The position numbers and the translations under genes were made by a program. DNA of 22,208 nt from Candidatus Krumholzibacteriota bacterium. GTDB lineage: Bacteria; Krumholzibacteriota; Krumholzibacteriia; Krumholzibacteriales; Krumholzibacteriaceae. Positions 1 through 6,518 of the stretch are shown piece after piece. The stretch covers positions 1-22,208 of the forward strand of contig DAOVNN010000005.1 in the NCBI GenBank assembly GCA_030630165.1, given 5' to 3'. Each line of letters opens with the position of its first letter. Position 1 is the first letter of the stretch. The notes below the pieces were generated by a model that had not been told where the DNA came from, did not search any database, and saw only the letters and a program-made list of their open reading frames with translations.

Positions 1-844
1 GGGATTCATCCGCGGCCGGGTTCCCTCCGAGCTGCTTCATCTCACCAGATTCGAGGTTGATGACGAACAGCTCGGTGTCTGTCGAGACTGCCTCCATCTC
101 TCCAGTCCTCGATACGCAGCAGATCTCCCTGCCGTCGGGTGAGAATGTGTAATCGCCCGAACCGCCCCAGGGGAAGGTCGGAAAGTCGCGGTCGATCCCC
201 GTGGTCAGGTCCCGTATGTCGCCCGATTCCACGTCGACTGTAAAGAGATGGTTCCTCTTGCCGTCTTTCCACGTGTCCCAGTGCCTGTAGAGGAGATGGT
301 CTATGACCTTCGCTTTCACCGGATCCTCGCTGATCCTCTTTTCTCTCGCCGCGTTGCACGAATCGTCGGGGCAGTCGGAATAGACGAAAGAGTAGAACGC
401 GATCGTGCCGCCATCGGGGGACCAGACGGGATCATGCGCTCCGGTTGAGATATCGGTCAGCTGCACTGCCTCCCCGCCGGTAGAGGGGATTATCCAGATC
501 TGCGACAAACCGCTTCTCGTCGATACAAATGCTATCCTGTCTCCGCCGGGCGACCACCTCGGATGGAAATCGGCCCCCTGGCCGGCGATGAACTTCTTCG
601 GTTCGCCTTCGCCGAATGGCGTGATCCAGATATGCGTCCTGTTCCTGTTTGCCTCGATATCGGGTACGGAAACAACGAACGCCACGCGCTTCCCGTCAGG
701 TGATATCTGCGGGTCCGAGCAGCGCGTCATCGAGGCGAATTTCTCTACGGTGAGCGCCTCCCCGCCTTCCCCGGCAGCAGCTGCAGCCGATATACCCGCG
801 ACGATCAGCAATGCTGCGAGCGAAACGAACCTTCGATCTCTCAA
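1..844 (-). CDS. S9-family peptidase (acylaminoacyl/dipeptidyl peptidase type), N-terminal part, truncated by window edge
   Basis: The reading frame opens at a TTG (842-844) with GGAGG seven bases upstream and stays open for 281 codons to the window edge. No ATG or GTG start fits better, since the nearby GTG runs straight into a stop. Residues 1-25 are a basic start plus a hydrophobic Ala/Leu/Ile stretch, a secretion signal. Repeated blades of the PD40/TolB type follow (QISPDGKRVAFVV, HPRWSPGGDRIAFVS, DPVWSPDGGTIAF). The segment RHWDTWKDGKRNHLF is typical of the propeller domain of S9 serine peptidases such as acylaminoacyl peptidases. The Ser-Asp-His hydrolase domain would lie beyond the edge and is not seen. 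The product is probably an exported or periplasmic peptidase that degrades oligopeptides. A TolB-like or other PD40 protein without peptidase activity is possible but less likely. Confidence 0.8.
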   Translation of the reverse strand, partial: MRDRRFVSLAALLIVAGISAAAAAGEGGEALTVEKFASMTRCSDPQISPDGKRVAFVVSVPDIEANRNRTHIWITPFGEGEPKKFIAGQGADFHPRWSPGGDRIAFVSTRSGLSQIWIIPSTGGEAVQLTDISTGAHDPVWSPDGGTIAFYSFVYSDCPDDSCNAAREKRISEDPVKAKVIDHLLYRHWDTWKDGKRNHLFTVDVESGDIRDLTTGIDRDFPTFPWGGSGDYTFSPDGREICCVSRTGEMEAVSTDTELFVINLESGEMKQLGGNPAADES

Positions 845-856
845 CTTTCCACCTCC

Positions 857-889
857 GAAAAAGAAGATGCCCGGTCGGTGCCGGGCATC
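857..889 (-). terminator. Rho-independent terminator after the STAS genes
   Basis: Read on the minus strand, GATGCCCGG and CCGGGCATC form a perfect 9-bp stem with a 6-base loop, followed directly by TTCTTTTT. This is a textbook intrinsic terminator for the two STAS genes. The T-tract ends next to the GGAGG ribosome-binding site of the S9 peptidase gene. Confidence 0.85.
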
Positions 890-969
890 ATATAGTCAAT
901 TCGTATTCCAGCCGTCCAGGGTGGAACGGGCCACTGTTGCGGACAGCCGGTTATCGTCGTAATCACTGA

Positions 970-1311
970 TCACTTCTGAAGGCTTGCGATGGCCTCCTTC
1001 TCGTTGTCATAAACATCGAAAATGAGGTTCAGGCGCGTTACCTGAAGGATTCCCAGAACCCTGTCGTTCGGATGCGACAGCTTGATGACGCCACCCAGTT
1101 TCGCGAACTTGGACCTGGCGGATACCATGATTCCCAGGCCGGTGCTCGAGATCCACTTCACCTTCGAGAGGTTGATCACGAGATCGAGCTTTCCCGCTTC
1201 TCCCAACTCCATCACGACATCGACAAGTTTCATGTTCTCCGGCCCGCCGTACATCTCACCCGACAGATCGAGAACGGCCACTCCGTCGATTTCCTTCTTC
1301 TTGATCTTCAT
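970..1311 (-). CDS. STAS-domain protein (anti-sigma factor antagonist type), copy 1
   Basis: A 113-residue single-domain STAS protein of the SpoIIAA/RsbV type. In this family, antagonists bind an anti-sigma kinase and are switched by phosphorylation of a conserved serine. The motif KVKWISSTGLGIMV matches the antagonist signature; the second Ser of ISSTGLG aligns with the phosphoacceptor of SpoIIAA. I chose the ATG at 1309-1311, which has AGGA seven bases upstream. The longer frame back to 1389 runs into the neighbouring STAS gene and adds a non-homologous stretch. The gene follows the second STAS gene by about 43 bases and is closed by a strong terminator, so the two form a small transcription unit. 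No partner kinase or phosphatase is visible. The protein could instead serve a non-sigma signalling role. Confidence 0.85.
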   Translation of the reverse strand: MKIKKKEIDGVAVLDLSGEMYGGPENMKLVDVVMELGEAGKLDLVINLSKVKWISSTGLGIMVSARSKFAKLGGVIKLSHPNDRVLGILQVTRLNLIFDVYDNEKEAIASLQK

Positions 1312-1354
1312 CCTGTCTTCCTTTGTTCTAAAACTCCGGCTGCATGGGTGCCGG

Positions 1355-1696
1355 TCAGAAACTTGTGACGGCCTCGGCTTCGTCTTCAAATGTCTCGAAT
1401 ACTTCCGGGATCAGCCCGCAGGTCTTCAGGACGACGCCCACGCGATCCGTAACGGACAGGAGCTTGAGAGCTGCCTCTTCTCTTTTGGCCGAAGCGTACG
1501 AAGCGATGAGTACACCGGCGCCGAGAGAGTTGAGCCACTTGACATCCTTCAGGTTGAGCAGAAATTTCCTCTGCCCGCCCTCGATATTGGCCTTGATGAT
1601 CTCCTGGATCTTCTCCGAGTCGGGCCCCCCGTCAATCTGACCTTCGAGGTCCAGGATCAGGACTCCACCTTCATCTCTCGTAGAGACGTTCAGCAT
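1355..1696 (-). CDS. STAS-domain protein (anti-sigma factor antagonist type), copy 2
   Basis: Also 113 residues, matching the length of the next gene downstream and sharing the same layout (DLxGxxxGGPxxxK near the start, then DVKW). The signature reads WLNSLGAGVLI, so the serine equivalent to the SpoIIAA phosphorylation site is kept although the following residues differ from copy 1. ATG start, with GGGAGGAG six bases upstream. It is the first gene of a two-gene unit with its own promoter-like sequence upstream. The pair looks like an old tandem duplication that has diverged. By family it is probably a cytoplasmic protein-protein switch, but which partner it binds cannot be read from the sequence. 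Confidence 0.85.
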   Translation of the reverse strand: MLNVSTRDEGGVLILDLEGQIDGGPDSEKIQEIIKANIEGGQRKFLLNLKDVKWLNSLGAGVLIASYASAKREEAALKLLSVTDRVGVVLKTCGLIPEVFETFEDEAEAVTSF

Positions 1697-1754
1697 CTCG
1701 AACTCCTCCCTCTGGGTGTTCCCTTATTCTTTATTTTCAAGCGCACTTACAACT

Positions 1755-1783
1755 ATAATAAGAATATCCGCATTCTGAGACAA
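1755..1783 (-). promoter_or_regulatory. Predicted sigma-70-type promoter for the STAS genes
   Basis: On the minus strand TTGTCT and TATTAT are separated by exactly 17 bases, about 60 bases upstream of the first STAS start codon. The boxes match the consensus at four or five positions each. This is pattern recognition only. Confidence 0.4.
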
Positions 1784-1813
1784 ACGGAAAATATTCCGCC
1801 TGAGCATCGTATC

Positions 1814-1856
1814 ACCGGTTTCCGGAAACTGTCAAGGACAGTCGAACGGTTCCGGT
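1814..1856 (-). other. Imperfect hairpin just after purM
   Basis: Downstream of the purM stop, ACTGTC and GACAGT pair across a 3-base loop, and ACCGG and CCGGT pair further out. No T-tract follows, so this is not a standard intrinsic terminator. It may stabilise or pause the purM transcript. Confidence 0.3.
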
Positions 1857-1880
1857 CGCTATTGAGCGCGATATCAGCCG

Positions 1881-2900
1881 TCAGACCAGTTCCACGCCGT
1901 CTGCTCCCGAGGAGACCCGGCCTATCCTGAACGGTTTCCAGCGATAATCCCCCTCCGGGACCTTTTCAGAATCCGCCGCAGGCACCATCGCCACCATTCC
2001 GATGCCCATATTGAAGACCCTGTGCATCTCCAGGTCTTCAACCCCGCCCTTTTCGGCGAAATACCGGAACAGGGGCGGAGTCTCCCAGCTCGAAGTGTCT
2101 ATGACCACTCCAAACCCCTCTGGAAGGACCCTCGGAATGTTGTCGATAAGACCGCCTCCGGTGATGTGGGCGAGCCCCCTGACGTCCGCAACCTTTCTCA
2201 TGGCCCGGACCTCGGGCAGATAGCTCCTGTGTACAGCCAGAAGAAGATCAGCCACGGTGCCGCCCGCGCCGGGTATCTCGTCTCCCGGGGAGAGTCCTGC
2301 TTCCTCGAGGACGATCTTTCTGGCAAGTGAATATCCGTTGGTATGAAGTCCGCTCGACGGGAAGGCCCATATCTCGTCCCCGTCCTCTATCCTCTCGCCC
2401 GTGATCAACTCTCCGCGCTCGACCACACCGATGATGCAGCCGGCGAGGTCGTATTCGCCCTCGGTGTAGAATCCGGGCATCTCGGCCGTCTCACCGCCGA
2501 TCAGGGCGCATCCGTTATTGCTGCATCCCCTCGCAAGTCCAGCTACAACCGCCTCAATCACGCCTCCTTCGAGCTTTCCGCAACCGAAATAATCAAGGAA
2601 AAAGAGGGGTTCCGCCCCCTGGACCAGGATATCATTGACGCAGTGATTGACGAGGTCTTCACCGACTGTGTCATGCCTGCCCGTCATAAAGGCGAGCCTG
2701 AGCTTCGTCCCGACACCGTCAATGCTCGATACCAGCACGGGGTCTTTCAGCCCTTCAGGCATGGTAAACAGGCCGCCGAAATTACCGACCTGCGAGAGGA
2801 CCTCCTTGCGGAACGTACCGCGGACCAGCTTTCCGATCCCCTTCAGGGCCCTGCCGGCGGCGTCTATATCTACTCCCGAATCCTTGTACCTGGAACTCAA
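1881..2900 (-). CDS. purM: Phosphoribosylformylglycinamidine cyclo-ligase (AIR synthetase)
   Basis: Catalyses the ATP-dependent ring closure of FGAM to 5-aminoimidazole ribonucleotide, the fifth step of purine synthesis, in the cytoplasm. The 339-residue length is normal for PurM. The ATP-binding signature SSIDGVGTKLRLA lies at about 58-70, GGETAEMPGFY at about 135-145, and the C-terminal half contains SSGLHTNGYSLAR and ITGGGLIDNIPR, all family hallmarks. The start is a TTG (2898-2900) preceded by AGAAAGG about eight bases upstream; no ATG fits the expected N-terminus. Other purine genes are not adjacent, so the gene appears to stand alone with its own promoter. It lies downstream of the HD-GYP gene on the same strand with a gap of about 108 bases. 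Confidence 0.96.
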   Translation of the reverse strand: MSSRYKDSGVDIDAAGRALKGIGKLVRGTFRKEVLSQVGNFGGLFTMPEGLKDPVLVSSIDGVGTKLRLAFMTGRHDTVGEDLVNHCVNDILVQGAEPLFFLDYFGCGKLEGGVIEAVVAGLARGCSNNGCALIGGETAEMPGFYTEGEYDLAGCIIGVVERGELITGERIEDGDEIWAFPSSGLHTNGYSLARKIVLEEAGLSPGDEIPGAGGTVADLLLAVHRSYLPEVRAMRKVADVRGLAHITGGGLIDNIPRVLPEGFGVVIDTSSWETPPLFRYFAEKGGVEDLEMHRVFNMGIGMVAMVPAADSEKVPEGDYRWKPFRIGRVSSGADGVELV

Positions 2901-2951
2901 TCGTCAAACCTTTCTCGAAAGATACTGCGCGCAGGTCTTGTATATGGGCGT

Positions 2952-2979
2952 ATTATAATCGAACTGCGGCGGGGTTCAA
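2952..2979 (-). promoter_or_regulatory. Predicted sigma-70-type promoter for purM
   Basis: On the minus strand TTGAAC, a 16-base spacer and a perfect TATAAT lie about 50 bases upstream of the purM TTG start. Shifting the -35 box by one base (TTTGAA) gives a 17-base spacer. It is the best match to consensus -10 in the left half of the window. Confidence 0.6.
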
Positions 2980-3008
2980 AGTGCTGTTTGAGGATTCGTG
3001 GGGATTGG

Positions 3009-4322
3009 TCAGACCGTGACGTGCTCGACGAGTGAATCGTAGATCTCGGTGGTCGCGTCGGTCTCGACGATGAGCGTGAAATCTCCCCGGTAGTACATTT
3101 CGAGCAGTATATCGGTCACCTTCGAGTGGAACTGGGTTCCCCTGTGCCTTTTCAGCTCGTCGAGGACCCTCTCTATCGGGAGGCACTTCCTGTAAGGCCT
3201 GTCGGAGGTCATCGCGTCGAAGGCATCAACGACATTGAGTATGTGGGCGAGCATCGGGATCTCGTCCTCCTTCAATCCGTTCGGATAGCCGGTCCCGTCC
3301 GGACGCTCGTGGTGGCAGCGGATCACATGAACAGCGACCTTGAGAAACTTCAGCTGCTCGACGATATCCGCTCCGATATCGGGGTGGGACCTCAACGAAG
3401 CCCATTCTTCGTCTGTCAGGGGCCCGATCTTGAGCAGGACGTCGTTCTGGATCGCGATCTTTCCGATGTCGTGCAGAAGTGAGGCGTACTCGAGAGTCTC
3501 GAGGTCTTTCGACGACATCCCCAACTCCCTTGCGATCCTCATCGCGTACTTCGACACCCTGTACGAATGTCCGTGTGTGAAGGGGTCGGAGGCGTCTATC
3601 GCCGATGTCAGCGCCGCTACCGTATTGATATGCGTCTCGCGCATGTCGAGATAGAGCTGAAATGAGTACCTCGCAAGAAATAGCGGGATGATGAAGAGAG
3701 CGATCGTCCACACGCCCGAATTCTTGTAGAGCAGCGCAACGACTGCGCCAATCGGCAAAAATGCCAGTATGTGGAAGAAATTCCACATGTAGTTCTGCTT
3801 CCAGACATGTATCGGATTCTTCGAGCTCCTCAGCGCGATTATCACGCTGACCGACCAGGTATTGAACATGTAGTAGACCATGCCGGCCGCAAAGAGGGGC
3901 ACGAGAAAGAGCGGTGAATCAGTGTCGGTCAGACTGCCGAATGCCTCGTAGACGAGGCCCGAGAGTCCGACCGTCATAACGAGAAGCGGAACGTTGAAGA
4001 GCACCTTGATGATCGGCCGCCGCTGGAATATCCCCTCGGTGACCAGGGTGGAGACCGCCTCTGCCACAGCCATCACCGCTGGTCCGAAGAGGACTATCCC
4101 GGCAAGGTCTATCGGAGATGACGCATATATCGACGCCCCCCCCCTCGGCAGGGATATCTGGACCGAATCGGCGATAATGATCAGGATTATGAACAGAATT
4201 ATGTCACGCCACTGGCCAACCGGCAGATTTCCAGTGAACCAGGCCAGACATAAAAACCCCGCAATAACAAACAGGGTGTAATATACTTTGAATCCCAAAC
4301 CAGTCTTGTTCTGCTCTTCCAT
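3009..4322 (-). CDS. Membrane-bound HD-GYP domain protein, probable cyclic-di-GMP phosphodiesterase
   Basis: 437 residues. The first 225 are strongly hydrophobic and hold about six or seven membrane segments (for example 14-30, 41-52, 72-95, 108-124, 137-162, 183-216), resembling MASE-type integral sensor regions. Residues 230-410 form an HD-GYP domain: THGHS at about 249-253, the metal-binding HDIGKI at 284-289, and HHERPDGTGYP at 337-347. HD-GYP proteins hydrolyse cyclic di-GMP, and all core residues are present, so activity is expected. The signal sensed by the membrane part is unknown. The ATG start has only a weak ribosome-binding site (AGCAGG about nine bases away). A strong sigma-54-like sequence lies upstream, which would fit motility or surface regulation. 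Confidence 0.9.
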   Translation of the reverse strand: MEEQNKTGLGFKVYYTLFVIAGFLCLAWFTGNLPVGQWRDIILFIILIIIADSVQISLPRGGASIYASSPIDLAGIVLFGPAVMAVAEAVSTLVTEGIFQRRPIIKVLFNVPLLVMTVGLSGLVYEAFGSLTDTDSPLFLVPLFAAGMVYYMFNTWSVSVIIALRSSKNPIHVWKQNYMWNFFHILAFLPIGAVVALLYKNSGVWTIALFIIPLFLARYSFQLYLDMRETHINTVAALTSAIDASDPFTHGHSYRVSKYAMRIARELGMSSKDLETLEYASLLHDIGKIAIQNDVLLKIGPLTDEEWASLRSHPDIGADIVEQLKFLKVAVHVIRCHHERPDGTGYPNGLKEDEIPMLAHILNVVDAFDAMTSDRPYRKCLPIERVLDELKRHRGTQFHSKVTDILLEMYYRGDFTLIVETDATTEIYDSLVEHVTV

Positions 4323-4399
4323 CCGGGCAAACCTGCTGACCGAGCGTCAGGTAGAAGCCTATTCTCCTCCGTACGTGACAGCTTGCATGTGCGCTGTCT

Positions 4400-4415
4400 T
4401 GCAGTATTTATGCCA
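4400..4415 (-). promoter_or_regulatory. Predicted sigma-54 (-24/-12) promoter for the HD-GYP gene
   Basis: The minus strand reads TGGCATAAATACTGCA. This has GG and GC exactly 10 bases apart, an intact TGGCA at -24 and TGCA at -12, against the consensus TGGCACG-N4-TTGCW. The start site would fall near 4389, leaving a leader of about 67 bases. An inverted repeat GACAGC/GCTGTC (4377-4398) overlaps the expected transcription start. No enhancer-binding regulator is encoded in the window. Confidence 0.5.
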
Positions 4416-4521
4416 ATAACTTACAACGCCGCATGGATATAAACACCCATTTCCGGCGATTCGGGTTCTCGGTGGAAATTGAAAGAAAAAGAGGACTGTG
4501 TCCGCAGGGACCTGATCGGCG

Positions 4522-5463
4522 CTACCTTATGCGGTAATGGATTTCCCGTCTTGACTTCCATCTGCCAAACGGCCTGTTTACTGCGTCGAGGACCGCCATG
4601 ACGGCTGCCTCGCCGGAGTCGCGGCCAACGAATGCGCATCCGGAGAAACTGCTCGAGGCGCGACCCCGGATCATGTCGACCACCGCTACAAGAGCCTTGC
4701 GGCCCGTTATTTCGAGCTCTCTGACCTCAGATAAACACAGATGAAAATTCTCGTCAAGCAGTTCCACCAGAGCCTTTACCGCGGCGCTGGCGACAGTCTC
4801 GAAGACCGGCCTGTTGCCGCAGCAGTCGTCGACGCAGCCGATGACTTCAAGCCCGTTGCTCGTCAGCCTGACCTCGACCTTTATCACATCTTCCTCCATC
4901 GAGAGACTGAGGCCGCGAAATCCTATCCTCGTACTATCCTCGAGGAACTCGAGCCCCGGTTCGGCAACGTCTGGAGTTTCATTATCAGAGAGACTCTCCG
5001 ACACAGGCGCCTGAATCGATATGACAACGGGCTCGGAAGGCGGGCCCGGAAGCTGCCGTTCGAAGAACGGTTCGGGAATTTTCTCCGGAGAGACATCCGG
5101 CGCACTCTCGACAAAGCGCTCATCGACGAGATCGTCCGTCAATACGGGGTCGCTTTCAGTATTGACGAAGGGTCTGTCTTCCAGCGGGAACTCACTCTTC
5201 TCTTCATCCCCTTTGCCGACCGGATCCATAAGGACCACGCCGATCTTCCGGTAATCAATCTCAAGATCCAGCTCGGCCTTGAGCGCAGTCTCGACATCAC
5301 GCGCTATCATCTTGGGTGACCTGTCTGAGGAAGCGACCACGTGGATCTCGCTGATCGCACCTTTCTCGTCGGTGATGATGCGGCTCGACCTTACGTCCCT
5401 CAGCCTGAGGATCAGGTCTTCCGCTCTATATACAATCTCCCTTTCGGAGAATCCGTCACGCAT
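4522..5463 (-). CDS. Conserved-looking two-domain protein of unknown function
   Basis: 313 residues with no signal peptide or membrane segment, so probably cytoplasmic. Residues 1-82 form a compact alpha/beta-looking region (RSSRIITDEKGAISEIHVVA, then RSPKMIARDVETAL and a KIGVVLMD strand). Residues 85-175 are rich in Pro, Glu, Asp and Ser and look disordered. Residues 178-313 form a second alpha/beta region (FRGLSLSMEEDVIKVEVRL, VASAAVKALVELL, EAAVMAVLDAVNR) with a Cys-Cys pair near 214-215. I recall similar N-terminal regions in uncharacterised bacterial proteins but cannot name a family. The ATG start has GGAGGG five bases upstream, and a good promoter precedes it, so it is an independently expressed gene. 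No function is assigned. Confidence 0.8.
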   Translation of the reverse strand: MRDGFSEREIVYRAEDLILRLRDVRSSRIITDEKGAISEIHVVASSDRSPKMIARDVETALKAELDLEIDYRKIGVVLMDPVGKGDEEKSEFPLEDRPFVNTESDPVLTDDLVDERFVESAPDVSPEKIPEPFFERQLPGPPSEPVVISIQAPVSESLSDNETPDVAEPGLEFLEDSTRIGFRGLSLSMEEDVIKVEVRLTSNGLEVIGCVDDCCGNRPVFETVASAAVKALVELLDENFHLCLSEVRELEITGRKALVAVVDMIRGRASSSFSGCAFVGRDSGEAAVMAVLDAVNRPFGRWKSRREIHYRIR

Positions 5464-5503
5464 GCAATCCCTCCAGCACAGTGTTGTGGGCTATCACTAA
5501 TCC

Positions 5504-5532
5504 ATTGTACCACAAACGGTTGGAAAACTCAA
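5504..5532 (-). promoter_or_regulatory. Predicted promoter for the unknown two-domain gene
   Basis: On the minus strand TTGAGT, a 17-base spacer and TACAAT lie about 40 bases before the ATG. TGG directly before the -10 box gives an extended -10 (TGn). It implies a leader of about 33 bases. Confidence 0.55.
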
Positions 5533-5571
5533 GTTTCAGGCTGTAATGAGGCCTGCAGAGGGCATTCCCCG

Positions 5572-6483
5572 TCATTCCCTGTCGAACCTCGTGATGTCTG
5601 ACAGGGAGTTATAACGCCCGGTGATTTCTTCGATTTCGAGATTTTCGAGCCTCTCGACGGAGAATTTTTCGCATGTGAAGCTGGCCGAAACAGTGCCGTA
5701 GATCATCGCCTTCTTCAGCGTCCCGTGCTCCATATTGCCGGCCGACGCGAGGTATCCCATGAATCCTCCGGCAAAGGTGTCACCCGCCCCGGTCGGATCG
5801 AGGACATCCTCGAGCGGGAATGCCGGCACGATGAACTGAAAGCCTTTCGTGAAGAGATGCGCCCCGTGCTCGCCCTTCTTGATGACGACGACTTTCGGCC
5901 CCATCGCGAGGACCGATTCGGCAGCGCTGAGAAGATTCGATTCGCCGCTGAGCTGCCTCGCCTCGCTGTCGTTGACGAATACCAGGTCGGCTTTCTCGAG
6001 GACCCGGCGCAGCTGATCGAGTTTTCCCTCAATCCAGAAATTCATCGTATCGATCCCTGTCACCGGCTTAACGGGGAATTGTTCGAGAACGGCGAGCTGC
6101 AGGACGGGATCGATGTTGCCGAGAAAAAGAAAGCCAGCCGAAAGATAACTCTCCGGCAGCTTCGGGCTGAAACTCTCGAAGACGTTGAGTTCGGTCACGA
6201 TCGTGTCGCGCTCGTTCGGATCGCTCCCGTAACGGCCTTCCCAGAAAAAGGTCCTGCCGCCGGACACGGTCTCGAGCCCCTCGATGTCGACTCCCCTCTC
6301 TTCGAGAATCGCTTTGTGTTGCGCGGTAAAATCCTCACCTACGACGCCCACGAGCTTCGGCTCGCAGAATCTGCTCGCGATCATCGACGAATAGACGGCC
6401 GATCCGCCGATCGCCCTGTCCACCCTGCCGCGCGGCGTTTCTATTGTATCGAAGGCTACAGAACCGACTATGACCAGACTCAT
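5572..6483 (-). CDS. PfkB/ribokinase-family carbohydrate or nucleoside kinase
   Basis: 303 residues. The N-terminus MSLVIVGSVAFDTIETPRG and the glycine pair in AIGGSAVYSS (about 24-33) form the family's substrate-binding start. The C-terminal signature DPTGAGDTFAGGFMGYL (about 229-245) carries the anion-hole GAGD with the catalytic base at Asp235. The family phosphorylates sugars, sugar phosphates or nucleosides with ATP; the substrate cannot be told here, though adenosine/ribose-like substrates are common for members of this form. I chose the ATG at 6481-6483, with AAGGGAG seven bases upstream. The open frame extends about 106 codons further, but that part overlaps argS and is composition-driven. 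It follows argS by about 35 bases and may share its transcript. Confidence 0.9.
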   Translation of the reverse strand: MSLVIVGSVAFDTIETPRGRVDRAIGGSAVYSSMIASRFCEPKLVGVVGEDFTAQHKAILEERGVDIEGLETVSGGRTFFWEGRYGSDPNERDTIVTELNVFESFSPKLPESYLSAGFLFLGNIDPVLQLAVLEQFPVKPVTGIDTMNFWIEGKLDQLRRVLEKADLVFVNDSEARQLSGESNLLSAAESVLAMGPKVVVIKKGEHGAHLFTKGFQFIVPAFPLEDVLDPTGAGDTFAGGFMGYLASAGNMEHGTLKKAMIYGTVSASFTCEKFSVERLENLEIEEITGRYNSLSDITRFDRE

Positions 6484-6518
6484 CCAGCGACTCCCTTCAT
6501 GTGACTTTCGGCTTTGTT

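Noticed and set aside
5530..5570. Possible terminator after the PfkB kinase (CAGGC/GCCTG)
   Set aside because: Only a 5-bp stem with a 9-base loop and no T-tract.
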